Source of the DNA: Acridotheres tristis
Lineage: Eukaryota; Chordata; Aves; Passeriformes; Sturnidae
Assembly: GCA_037013685.1 (NCBI GenBank)
Contig: CM072886.1
Coordinates: 70,025,859 to 70,089,858 of the forward strand
Direction of reading: 5' to 3'
DNA length: 64,000 bases
The notes beneath the pieces are model-generated. The model was not told the origin of the DNA and did no database searches. It was given only the letters and a program-made list of their open reading frames with translations. The stretch's first letter is position 1; the number at the start of each line of letters is the position of its first letter. Positions 51,592 through 62,518 of this stretch are shown here, piece after piece. Made by a program: the position numbers and the translations under genes.

Positions 51592-51775
51592 AAGAGCCTG
51601 GTTCAGCATCCCTGCTGTGTTATGATCTCCTCCTGTGACCTTGGGCAAGTCACTCACCTCCGTGGTGATTTGCTTCCCCTGCAGTAAAACACGGACAATT
51701 ATACAGGCCAGCCTCACAGTGGGTCCACGTGATGAAGATGTGGAATTGTGGAATACTTGAACAGCTTTTGAGTGA
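51592..51775 (+). mobile_element. Ancient CORE-SINE of MIR type
   Basis: The segment has a tRNA-like B-box relic (CTGGTTCAGCATCCC, 51599-51613) and then the hallmark MIR core GACCTTGGGCAAGTCACT at 51637-51654. It continues with the tail order expected of MIR/MIR3: a relic of TTCCCC-CTGTAAAA, then ACAATTATAC, CCTCACAGTGGGT and AATACTTGAACAGCTTTTGAG. MIR elements were active before or around the amniote radiation, so a copy this readable in a bird is old. The family assignment rests on remembered consensus. Confidence 0.8.
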
Positions 51776-54700
51776 AGGCCTCATGGCAATGGACACCAAT
51801 TTGTCCCTTACTTGAAGTGAGACTCACGAATGTCCAGAGTATTTGTGGGTTCTCGGAGGGGGGGGGGGATTTGCAGACTACTATAAGCTATATCATTTTC
51901 TTCTTGTCTGTGAAGATACTTTTGTCAAGTAATGATTGCCAGACTAATGACACCCTAAACTTACAAACCACCGTGCACTCAAAGCGAATCAATTCAGTGA
52001 GGAAACAGATTTCACCTGAGTCCTCAGGGCAAAACTAAAAGTAACAGTGCTTTTAATTATTTTTGCTATGGTATTGGATCTAAGAGGATGAGGGAGGAGG
52101 ACACATCTAAGAGAGAGGGTTTTCCCTGGAGTGAGACTGCCAGTAGGAAGGCTGGCCCCAGTGCTGCAGTGTCAGAACCCCAGTTGGTGCCACAGGCACA
52201 AGTGGTGCCCACAACTCCACGGCCTCTCACGCAAGTCTGGATCACCATGACCTTCAATGCTAAGTGGAGTTACCATCAGAGGCAAGTAGTCTCTTTGAGT
52301 TTGGTGTTGCCCTCACAACAAAGCAGAGATACATGCTAATGATTGTGTTGATTAAGCAGCCTTTGTGCTTATAGAAGCTATTAGCTGCCGATGGTAATGA
52401 GGGAACAGGCAGCTCTGCTTTCCACCACACAGGCACAAACCTGCAGTACCTGGGGAAACTTGACTAGTGTTTAATTTTTGTGCTAATTTTCAGTTCTTGC
52501 TGACCCTTCTCTCCTAGGTCCTCCTGCTCTGGCTCTGCGATTAGATGCAGAAGTAGGGATGCTCGAAAGATACACTACCTATTATCTCAGAGGCAGCTGT
52601 AAACGTTACAGCACGATAATGAAATTAGTTTAGCTGAATTATGGTACCCAGATAGTACAGGACGGATCTCATTCATAAAGTGCTCTCTTCTGTGCATTGT
52701 GGTGTGTCACTAGGGAAGCGCTGAGGGGTTACAATGGGTATTTATGTTGCAAATGAAATCTAATAGTCACATTCTCACTAGAATTAAGCATTTGCTGACT
52801 AGATATAAATATATATGCCTATCCTGACAAGACAGGTTAATTGACCCACAAAATATTTGCCCACAATGCCAGAATAAAGCTATTATTGAACAGGTTACTT
52901 AAAACATAGCCGGGCTGGCAGGGTTCTCGAATGAGACCAGCTGGAAACGTATACGCACTTTTTGTCTACACACCTGGTGCAGAGGAGGGTACGGAGAGGG
53001 TGTCTTGTGGCTGGGTGTGAAAAAGATAATGCAGCATCACTGTGTCTTGGATGTTTCAGCATGGTGCTATCAAGTGCTCTGGCACCACCACAGTTAAGCA
53101 ATCACTTCTTTGCTTAAAGATTCCTTCTGGAGGTCCAGCATCCTAACTCGGGAAGAATACTATGCCAGTTGAGCCTTTTCCATCCTGACAGGGCACATAG
53201 GCTTACTCTTCTCCATCAGCATTGATCCTCACTGCTGCTCAGAGGGTTGCAGCTGTGGAGGAAACTGTCCATTCTGGTTTGTTTTGAGAGAGAAAAATAC
53301 TCAAGGAGCAGACTGGAGGTACCAACCAATAACATTAATTCACACCACTCTATAAGCACTCCTGAAATTCAGTTATCCTATTTTCTTCTGGGAATGCTTC
53401 TGCTAACAAACAAACGAAAGCATAAACTCAAATATTTACAGTCTTTGTTTGGGCTTTTCAGTGCCAAATGCACAACCAGGAAAATAAATAAAGTGGAAGA
53501 CAATGGGGGCACCTAGCCCCACCTGGAATAAGGAGATAGTCACGGGTATAAAGAAGAATGAGCCTTTCTGAAATGGGGTGGGGAAGTAGCTGATGGGTGA
53601 TCAGGACTAGGATACACAGCAGTACCCTAGAGAAGCTTAGGAACCAGAGCCTGGATGGACTCCCAACACATACCAGCCAGTCATAGGGGAAGAACCAAAA
53701 AGTGACCCAGGCTGAGATTTATGGCACAGAAAACCCAACTGGATATGAAGTACTCACATTCAAACTTTAAAAATGCTTTTATCCAGCACTTTCCCCACCT
53801 AATTCCGCTGCAGCAACACTCACAGCACAACCTAGAGAGGACGATTTTTTTCTGCTGATGTTTTATATTAATTATGCATTCTTCAAAGGTGTTTTTAAAA
53901 TAGCGACTAATAATCGGTCCTGTACCTTTTGTTAAGCAATAAAGACAACTAAAAGCTGCATTTAATACTAATGTTCATGCTCCATCTCATTTCTCCCCAA
54001 TCCCAAATGAAAAAAGGCAAGATGCCATACCTTTCCCCTCACACAGCATAGTTTTTTTAAGACCCCTTGGAAAGATTTGCCATGACTAAGCATGCAGCAT
54101 GAGCAAACCAGCTGCTACTGGATTTTTATCTCAACCAGAACACATTTAAACCTGAGAATGGTGTTTATACTGCAAACTGAATCCTGCATAGAGTCAGCAG
54201 AAGAGATTTGCTCTGTGTGCCACAGAACTCTTCACCTTGTGCACAGGATGGGGGACTCACTTTAGAGATTTACATTGAAAAGATCCTGAATTTGGTCCCA
54301 CTATGGCAGTCAGGATGACCACAACTGAATTTATCAGCCCTGTTTCTAAGAGCTATGAACCCAAGAAGTTATATAGGGAAAAGAAAAAGGAAAAAAGAAG
54401 TAAACCCCAAATGATGCAAAGGCTTTGATGACACAGGAACAGTTACTGCAGCTAACTATGTCTTTAAGGGGTTAATGAAGAAGTCTCCCTAACACCCAGC
54501 TTCCAAGGCAAAGCCTTTCCCACATGCTTATGATAATCAAAAGATACTGAAAACCAATTCTACTTCATTCTGGCATAATTGCAGCAGAGCCACTAGAGGA
54601 ATTGTAACCATTATGTAAGACGAGGCACCATCACAGTGGGGCCTGCTGCTTCAAATGCATTCTACCCACTCTTTTATATAGATTTCAGCTACCTTTCATT

Positions 54701-57339
54701 TTAGTAATTAGCCACATTTCCAAGGAGATCCATAAGTAATTTCCTGCACATCTTGAGCCATAATGCACTAGACTGCACTAGAAATGTAAGATAACTTAAA
54801 AGTAGTCAACAAACGGCAGGTGACACACTGAAAAGAGACCACCATTTCATTTAACAACAGATAAATGTTGCTTGACCACCACACAGCACACAGGCATCCA
54901 CCAGAAAACCTAACAGTGGTTCCCTTCCAAACCCCAAAATACTGCAGGGTTCTATTAATAAGCAGCATATCAACGTGCTGAAAGCTTCCAGTCAAAGTAA
55001 AAATGATGTAGCACACTTGAAGGGACAGTGGTATGGAGGGAGGCTCCTGCCCAGAGAAGCCCAGTGTGCGCTTGAGAAGACGGCTGATCTTTTAGAGAAG
55101 ATCTCAGCTGGTGAGAGCACAGGCACATTTATAACTTCTATGAAGTTCACGTTAGTTTTGAGATCTTCTGTAGAAAGCAGAGGAAAAAAAACCCACATTT
55201 TTTAACGTGTATGTTTTGCTTTGAAGGAAGTCTCTCAGCTAAATATTATTGAAACAGCAGATGGCAAAATGCAAACTTTATGAAAGGGAAGGCTTGCCCT
55301 GAGGGGCAGGTTACTGTTTGCATGGAAGAGCTATGCAAGGGAAGAAGGGGGAGAGAGAGAGAGAGAAGAGTCAGAAGTTAAGATGCACATTTCTAGCTGA
55401 ACAACTTGGTTAGAAAATTATGACTGTGTCTATAAATGTAATCTTTGGTGTGCTGGCATGGAGATATGCAAGAGCTGTGAATTGGTGTGAAAACTAAAAT
55501 ACCTAGAGGGACTAATAAGTCCCTACGGGGACCCTAGTTACTTAAACGGCTGCAAAGGATAATTGCAGAGAGCTACAACAGGACTGAATCAATGCCATTT
55601 TCCCTGGGAAAAAAAAAAAAAGTATTGCTGCTCTTATTACGGTATTCTGAAAAGACTGGCTGCTTTCCTTTTCCCTCCCCCAGCTCAAAAGTCAACTGCA
55701 AACCACTAGAAATATGTCCAGAAAGATTATGATGCAGCTGAAAGCCAGAAGCATATGAGATTATATATTTACTGGTGCTGTGTCAGATAGCATCTGAGAG
55801 AAGAGGGGAAAGAGATTCAGCTTTGCAGTCTTTTATTAGCATGTTTGGGCTCTTTAAAGGAGCTATCCAATTGTGTCATTGCTGCCAGGCCTTTAAAACT
55901 GTGTATATCCATGATAAAGGAATCTACTTAATCTTGAACACAAGCCTCCGAGCCCTACCCGACTCTCCTGTGACATGCAAACTTATTGCCTTTAAACAGG
56001 AATTAGAAAAAAAGAAATGAATAGGGATGCACCATTACCCATAGCATTATATTGCTCAGGAACAGATGTTAATCAATTTTATGGAATGTTTTAAGCAACA
56101 TGCAAGTACTTTTGCAAAGAACTGTCTGCATAATAGAGATTTCAGCCCAGCAAGTGCAGGAGATAAGCCTTTATCTTGACTGGGTGAGCTATGTCTATTT
56201 TGATTAAACCAAAGAGGTCTGAACAATCAAGCAATTTTATTCACTTGGAATTATGTCATTTCCAGAATGATACTCCACATGGTCCTGTGAGAAAAGGGAA
56301 TGGAAATAACTTCGTTCTTGATTGTAATGTTCTCCTTGCGCAAATGTTCATGCATGGAGCTCATGAGGTACACATGTAGGATGTACATTCCATCCTCAGA
56401 GATTCTTGAATAGACAAGAACAGTACTCTATTCCAGCTGTGCTAGAAGAACAGTAATTTGGAGAAAGGACTGACCTTACACTCTGTAAGTAATTCGTGCT
56501 ACTCAATCTCACATGCACTGCTAACAGAACTTTAAAATCCCACACCACACACAAGTAAAAGGAAAAAGGTGCCCTATCTTCTTTATTTGTATAAAAGTAG
56601 TAGCTATGCCATCGTGCTGGGAGTAATTTCAGTCATTAAACTTCTCGAACCTTGAATGTCATCAGGAATTACTTAGGTGACCATCCACTTGCACTGAAAA
56701 AGTACTGCATTTAACTCTCCGTAAAATATGGATTTTATTGCAGCAGTGACAGGACTCCTTTCCACAGCCATTGACCTCTACTGCTATTGCTTATCTCTTG
56801 ACTCAACCTTTCGCATCAGAATACACAGATGTAGTATGCAAATCGTTTTCCCTGTGTGTGCATGTAAGTAGGTGTTACATACATATGAATACATAAATAG
56901 TTCAACCTAGCTGACACAGAAAGTATGTTACCAGCTCCTTAGAAACATTTACTCCACCACCAAATTTCTGCAATTACCCAACTTCTTTTCTGTAAAAATG
57001 CCTATACGCCTACCCTCTTACTTCCACCTCCTCCAGCACTCCCCAACCCGTTCTTTTATCAAATAAAAGACTTCACATTTGTCAATTCCTGTAACGTCCC
57101 CAGATCTGCTCGCTCTGCCCCCTTCTTTTCACTGAGGAAGCGCCTCATTTCAACTGTGCTCTACATTCAGTTCTGCACTTTGCCTCGGATTTCGCTCATG
57201 ATCCGAAGGGTTTTGCCCTGTATTCACTTCACAGCAACTAGGCATATCAAGAAACCGAGACAGACTTTAAAATATATTATTTTCTAGTTATTCATCCTTT
57301 TGCTGTTGTTATTATTAATTATTACTGTTATTCTCCTCC
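51776..57339. other. Intron 1 segment next to the promoter
   Basis: AT-rich unique sequence with a G10 run near 51860 and an A-run at about 55609-55621. No exon is recognised. Proximity to the promoter makes regulatory elements likely, but I cannot identify them by eye. Confidence 0.55.
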
Positions 57340-57445
57340 AAGCACACACGACCCTTCTCCCGCTCTCACCACCTCTCCTCGCCCGAAGGGTCTTGCTGGC
57401 GATGACAATCCCCAGGAAAACGCCGCATCCCTTCTGCCGACTTAC

Positions 57446-57860
57446 AACGCCAGCGAACGTGGTCCCCACACGCCCCTGAGCATCGGGCAGGGCGCGGAGC
57501 CCCGGGGAGGTCACCCCGGAGCGGCGGCGGGGGCAGAGCCCTCCGCAAGAAGCTGTGCCAACTTTGCAAAATAAGTGCTGTCCCCCTCCTCCGTCTGCCC
57601 CCCCCCCCCCCCTTAATTAGCATTCCCAATAAGCACGGCAGAAAGAATAAGAAAGAAAAAAAAAAAAAAAACAAAGCAGAAGGCGGCTGGCTGGTGAGAG
57701 GTACAAGTTGCCCCTCCAGAGGTGCAGAGCCGCATCTCCTTACCGGCACGCAGGGACGACGCGGCCGAGCCTCGCCCGGGTCGGCGGCGCGGCTCCCCGG
57801 CCCCTTCTCCCGCCGCTCAGCCTCCCCGCCTCGCACTAGGGCTCCCGCTCGGCCAGCAGC
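57446..57860 (-). other. CDH6: Putative non-coding exon 1 of CDH6 with two alternative donors
   Basis: Two good minus-strand donors lie in the island: GTAAGG at 57743-57738 (exon end 57744) and GTAAGT at 57445-57440 (exon end 57446). Either could splice to the exon 2 acceptor at 6322. A minus-strand ATG at 57878-57876 gives 45 open codons up to the first donor. Joined to exon 2 it meets TAA after nine more codons, so it would be an upstream ORF and not an extension of cadherin. The 5' limit given here is a guess from the CCAAT box position. Confidence 0.45.
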
Positions 57861-57909
57861 ACTTTTTAACTCCGGCATGCAGGCAGCCCGAGCCGAGGGG
57901 GCTCTCTAT

Positions 57910-57919
57910 CTGATTGGTT
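57910..57919 (-). promoter_or_regulatory. CCAAT box (NF-Y consensus)
   Basis: AACCAATCAG on the minus strand is a full NF-Y consensus. It sits at the edge of the CpG island just upstream of the inferred CDH6 exon 1. Confidence 0.7.
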
Positions 57920-57942
57920 TCCATTCACTGCTCCTGATTAAT

Positions 57943-58002
57943 AAAAAAAAAAAAAAAAAAAAAAAAGAAAGGAGGAGGGGGAGGGAAAAAAAAAAAAAAA
58001 AA
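57943..58002. repeat. Paired A-tracts flanking a GA-rich spacer in the promoter
   Basis: A24, then AGGAGGGGGAGGG-type spacer, then A17. On the CDH6 strand these are T-tracts. They lie immediately upstream of the CCAAT box and are likely length-variable and nucleosome-disfavouring. Confidence 0.9.
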
Positions 58003-58720
58003 GCCAAACTCCTCCCTCTCGGCTTGGCTCCCTGGCAGGCGCGCACACACACCCGCATATACGCGCACCCGCACCCCTGGCGCCGGCGCTGCGGCTGCCG
58101 GGGCCGCCGGAGCTGCCGCACCGGGGCCGGGGGGGCGCGGAGCGGGCGCGGAGCCGATTCCTCCGGGCGGGCAGGGATTTGCAACTGAATGCGGTGGGAG
58201 GGCAGAGGGGGAGGGTTGTGCCAGGGAGCCCCCCTTCCCCGCCGAGAGCAGCCAGCTTCTTCCCAATCGTTTGGTAGCGATAGCTAAAGCGGAATAAAAT
58301 CGGGGGAGGGGGGATAAAGAGGAAGCAGAGGCACGCTCCTCTGTTGTGAACTGTGTGTTTGTGCTGTGCGGTTTCTCATCCTCCGAGCTGTTCTTAAGTC
58401 TTTCTCTCGACATCTGAGATGCCCCGCTGGTCTTTTCCCAGACTTCCCAGGAAGTTCCTGGACTTGATGAATCAAGATATTCCGGTGAATTATTAATGGA
58501 GATGACACTTCGTGGTCGCATGTGGCGGTTTCTATGTGAATGGAAAGCAGCGGAGGGGGATTTTCCAGGTACCTGCCTTTGCTTGGTCCGTCTCTTCCCA
58601 GAGGGCTCCCCACTCAGGAGGTTATGACTAATCAATGCAGAACGGACTGAAATCTCAGCTTTTGCTGTGGGACTCCTGGAGTCCCTCTGCACACATGCAT
58701 TTTGTACAACCTCTCTCCTC

Positions 58721-59395
58721 CCCCAATCCCCCCCAGCCGCCTAAATACAGCCTGAAATAAGGCTTTTACATTTTCCTACTCTATATATTAAATTACAAGA
58801 TGGAAATTACCAGCCAGTTTATTATTTACCTGACAAGAGTCCACTCCAATTCAGATGCACGGTGTCCCCTTAAGATTCATAGCAAATGTTGCAAGAAGTG
58901 AAGCTTTCTGCCATTTGCCTCTCGCATCTCCACAGTCTTAGGTTTGACCTTTATGTTTTTTTCCCTGCTAGGAAATCTAAAGTCATCTTGTTTTTCTTTC
59001 TTTTTCTATTCCTTTTTTCTTCCCTTGCTCCTACCCACCTTTCACAGTTTCTGCATGCTGTATGTCTTAAGGATGGGTTTGTGCTGGCTCTAAGCCATCT
59101 TTGTGTCCTGTTTCTGGACTATTTCAAGGCTTTTAGTATAATTTAAATACCCTGAGCACCAGGAATTCAGGTAGCAATCTTGCTGTTTGTGCTGTAATTT
59201 CTACAGTGTTGCAGCACCATGTGCACAGCATAGCTGAAACTGGTGCTGGGCTTTGTTGTAAAATGTGAAATACATGAAATTTTCTTAAGGAAGGATGTTC
59301 TTTAATGTTTGATCTTTGTATACTCTCAACACTAGTCAACAAGAAGGGAGATTTAATCCATGAAACACAGCTAACAAGCACGATCTAAGTGATGT
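58721..59395. other. Upstream intergenic sequence
   Basis: AT-rich unique DNA between the CpG island and the LTR. A T-rich stretch lies at about 58990-59030. No gene is recognised. Confidence 0.55.
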
Positions 59396-59400
59396 CCAGG

Positions 59401-59982
59401 TGTTAGAAAAACAAATTACTTGTTGGAAGAATTGCCTGGTTAAGGGTTAGGGCCTGACATGCTACAGTGATCTCAGACCCAGGGTGAGGTTACCAGAGCT
59501 TGGGAAGAAGGATGTTTCATTGATAGTGGACACAAAGAATGCAGAAGTTGTGAGCCACAAGGACAACTGGCAGAACTCCCAAGGTAAGAAAGAAACTAAT
59601 AAAGCTAACTCAGCAATTGTGCTGAAATCAGCTCCAGCTGGGTAAAAGGTAATTCTGGCAGGGAAAGATCATGAACGCCGACTCACGGACCATCGACCCA
59701 AGAAACCCAACAACTTAAGAGAAAGATTGAGCATAAAGATTAATTAGCATGAGAAGCAAGAGAATCATTAACCAGTAGAAGATAGGATACTAACTAATAG
59801 AGAACTATGTAACTTGTTGCCAATGAACACTAATTCTTTTGTTTGCTGAAATGTATAAACAGTAAAATTTTGATAGCTGATGTGCTTGATTTGTGGAATA
59901 CCACGAAGCACCCAGGCTTGTGCAACTATGAAATAAATAATCAATGCCTCTCAAGAGTGTGTAATTATTGGCTTGTTGCACA
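59401..59982 (+). mobile_element. Solo LTR of an endogenous retrovirus (ERVL-type by target duplication)
   Basis: The 582-bp element begins TGTTAG and ends TTGCACA. It is flanked by a perfect 5-bp target-site duplication, CCAGG (59396-59400 and 59983-59987). Inside it are a TATA box (TATAAA, 59854-59859) and, about 80 bp on, a polyadenylation signal (AATAAA, 59932-59937). The order and spacing are those of U3, R and U5. A 5-bp duplication is characteristic of ERVL/class III elements. There is no internal coding region, so it arose by LTR-LTR recombination. It points away from CDH6 and lies about 1.5 kb upstream of the inferred start. Confidence 0.9.
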
Positions 59983-59987
59983 CCAGG

Positions 59988-60219
59988 TAACAAATCAAAT
60001 TTTTGTGGACAACAGGCTCCCTAAGAAAGCCTTCAAGCTATTTCCCACAGCCATTGCGTTGGTAGAATTCTTCTTTTTAGTACTCTGTATGATACTACAA
60101 AAGGCAACACGGTGTAAAGAAGCTGGATTCTGCTTTGTGTGTATTTGTGAACTCAAGCAAATCACCCTGAAAACCCACTTAGGTACCACTGCCATTATCT
60201 GGCTATTTTACTCTTTCTA
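59988..60219. other. Upstream intergenic sequence
   Basis: Unique AT-rich sequence between the LTR and the CR1 fragment. The 127-codon + frame at 59843-60226 begins inside the LTR and has no recognisable domain. Confidence 0.5.
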
Positions 60220-60510
60220 CAGCTGAGTTTTTCCAGCCTGCAGACCATTCTGGTTGCTCTTCTTTGAACTTCCCCTAGTTCCCTCATTATTTTCTTTTTT
60301 TTCAGCAATGACAGGTCAGGAACTCAGTGAATATTTGCAGAGCATTCCCACGGGAGCTTTCTGGACACAGTCTATCTCTCTTTATGACAGACCACATTTG
60401 CAGGCTTTCTTGTTCCCTGCCATATTGTATTGTCAATTCACTGCCCACTCTAACCCTGAGGTCTCCTTGGGCATTATTCATTCCTAGATGTATCATACTC
60501 TGATTAGCTT
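60220..60510 (-). mobile_element. Degraded CR1 LINE fragment, antisense to +
   Basis: The + strand carries a decayed version of the complement of the CR1 reverse-transcriptase region. There is a CCAGCCTGCAGACCATTCTGG block followed by GCTCTTCTTTGAAC, and later CAATTCACTGCCCACTCTAACCCTGAGGTC-like text, in the order expected for CR1. Divergence is high and the limits are approximate. The identification is from memory of the family pattern, so it is only moderately secure. Confidence 0.5.
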
Positions 60511-60521
60511 TAGTAAAGCTG

Positions 60522-60592
60522 TTTTTATTATTTTATTTATTTTATTTTATTTTATTTTATTTATTATTTTAATTTTAATTTTCTCAACCAGA
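60522..60592. repeat. (TTTTA)n microsatellite
   Basis: About 70 bp of imperfect TTTTA/TTTA units on the + strand, directly after the CR1 fragment. Confidence 0.93.
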
Positions 60593-62016
60593 GTGGAATT
60601 AATAATATCCAAGAAGGACTTTTGTATTTTTGTTAAAAAGGAAAAGTTAGTGCAGGAGGTGTTGTGTTCTCCATAACATATGCATAAGATATTTATCTTC
60701 TAATCAATTATATGAATTCGTGGTTCACAATTTGAAGTCCATAGCTGTGTGAAGAAGACTGCTTTCATTTTTGAGAGATATTGTCAGGATGATGCTTTTC
60801 TTCCTCAGCCGTCTTCTATTGACAGCTATAATGATAATAGAATTAGCAGATTTGATCACATCATTAGTCAATGAAGAATCCTGTATACCTGATACATTAG
60901 CTGGGTGAAAGGCTCAGCTAGGATTGTGAAAATTGATCAAGACTGGCTGAAAACAACTCCTCTGCCATGAGGTGGAGAATATAAGAAGGTCCAAAGAAGA
61001 ACTGAATGTTCACGAGTCTAAGACTCCAAGGCTGGAAAGGAGACAAACATTGTTTGCAGCTCTTGAACAATCTCGTTTTTGGAAATCAGAATGAGTACTC
61101 AAGGTAGAACGTACCATCTCAATGCCTATCTTGTCAGTGGCTTTTCTCTTAAGCAAGCATTCCCGCCCATGGACTGATAAGAATTAGCCAGAGCAAAGAT
61201 CCCAAGTGGCAACTTCTGCCTCTGCAGTCTCTGTTGAATGCCCAAACCCTGCTGACTGTGACCCAAATGTCCATGAATCTCAGTCACCAGCACAAAAATG
61301 AAATACATTGTGAGCTAGGAATATATGGCGATATTCTCTAAGCTATTTAGATAGATGAAATGCTATTTCCAAATAATAGAAGATGTCTATGTGGGGTTTA
61401 AAGACTAAATAGCCACTTATGGTTCATTACAAGCTGCAGTATCTACGAAACAATCTGAATGTCTCACTTTGTAACTCCACACTTCAGAGTTTGCCCAGCC
61501 TCTACCAAAAATAAAGAGGGACCTTACTCTGAATTTATAAAGGGGAAAACTCAATCTAAGAGAATTTCTCTTCACTCTTTTTCTGCTTTTTTTTTCTTTT
61601 TTTCCTAGAGGTGGGGAGCCTTGCTTTCTCAAGTCTGAATGGCACACCTTTCAAGTCTTTTAGCCCAGTCCTGTAGATCTACATGCAGTGATCAAGGGTT
61701 AGCCAGGCAATTGTGAGGGCTGAGATAATGTCACATATTACCATTCCTCAAGCAAGATGTGCTTCTCATAGCACTGAAACAGCCCTGGTGTCTTCCTAGT
61801 CTGTTGCAAATACCTAAGAAACAGGGTAGCACAAACCACTTTCCCATCTTCTGTCAATTCCTCCTGGTCTGCTTGGCCACAGGAAGAGTAATGGTTTGCC
61901 CAATGGACCCCCGTGATTGCATGCAGCCCTGCATAGTATATTTGTTCTTCATCTCTGAATAGTTCTGTTCTTTGTTGTTGGAACCCTGGAAACATGGAGT
62001 TTTGAACTTTCTGTGC
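60593..62016. other. Upstream intergenic sequence
   Basis: AT-rich unique DNA without recognisable exons. Open frames are at most 85 codons and match nothing known to me. Confidence 0.5.
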
Positions 62017-62518
62017 TGTCAGGCACTGAACCCCAAAAGAACACTACTTTTGACCTAAGGCCTTGGAGAATGCTTCCAAAAATTGAATGATAAAACTAGA
62101 ACCATTGGTGTGTAGTTTGAATAGAAGTGTGTAATATCGCATAGTGAAAAGTTTAGAATTTTAAGTTATAGAATATAGTAATAGGTATGGGACAAGATGA
62201 AGGTTTATTTTAGGGTGGAGGTTCTCTTTCTTTCTTCTTGTCCCTCTTGAGTATAGGTAATACTTTTAAATTGGAAAGAAAATCCTGCACTATGGGTCAC
62301 AGGTGTTTAGTCATTAGGTCAAAAGTATAAATAATTTAGATGTTAGTTTTTAATTGGACTGTTAGGCCTTAAAAGACTTTTTAACAAGCAAGATACATCA
62401 CCATTTCTTCATTTTTAGCTTGTTAGCTAGAATTGCTGTAACACTCATTGTAAATTAATAAACAACTGAGTCCGAACACAAAATTGCACCTCTTGTGCAT
62501 TCAATCCCATCTCTGACT
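62017..62518 (+). mobile_element. Solo LTR of an endogenous retrovirus (avian ERVK-like)
   Basis: It starts TGTCAGGCAC and ends ATCTCTGACT, where the terminal CTGACA complement of TGTCAG has one changed base. A TATA box (TATAAAT, 62326-62332) is followed about 130 bp later by AATAAA (62457-62462) and a U5-like segment with GAGTCCGAACAC. This arrangement matches passerine ERVK-type LTRs as I remember them. No matching target-site duplication is visible, so the ends may be off by a few bases or the flanks mutated. There is no internal region and no primer-binding site after it. Confidence 0.7.

Larger units (their letters stand above)
6323..57445 (-). other. CDH6: CDH6 intron 1 (about 51 kb)
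   Basis: The intron is bounded on the right by the candidate exon 1 donors (57445 or 57743) and on the left by the exon 2 acceptor (6323). A very long first intron separating a non-coding first exon from the signal-peptide exon is usual for type II cadherin genes. I found no coding exon on either strand inside it. The two open frames of 160 codons at 22.15-22.66 kb and the 191-codon frame at 8.28-8.85 kb match no known protein. The sub-features are listed separately. The right boundary is inferred. Confidence 0.75.
57340..58720 (-). promoter_or_regulatory. CDH6: CpG-island promoter region of CDH6
   Basis: The sequence changes abruptly from AT-rich to CpG-dense at about 57.34 kb and is strongest at 57.46-58.25 kb. 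It is interrupted by homopolymers: C15 (57598-57612), A16 (57656-57671), A24 (57943-57966) and A17 (57986-58002). A consensus NF-Y/CCAAT box (CTGATTGGTT on +, so AACCAATCAG on the transcribed strand, 57910-57919) suggests a start site near 57.83-57.86 kb if the usual spacing holds. I assign it to CDH6 because it is the only promoter-like island upstream of the CDH6 start codon in the right orientation. Divergent transcription to the right is possible. No transcript evidence is available. Confidence 0.7.

Noticed and set aside
57744..57878. Possible N-terminal extension of cadherin-6 from an ATG in exon 1
   Set aside because: Splicing from the 57743 donor to the 6322 acceptor gives a stop codon (TAA) nine codons into exon 2, before the cadherin start.
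57925..58692. 255-codon minus-strand frame in the CpG island
   Set aside because: Low-complexity translation of GC-rich and poly(A/T) sequence (runs of Phe, Pro and Ala). No domain is present and it lies upstream of the likely start site.
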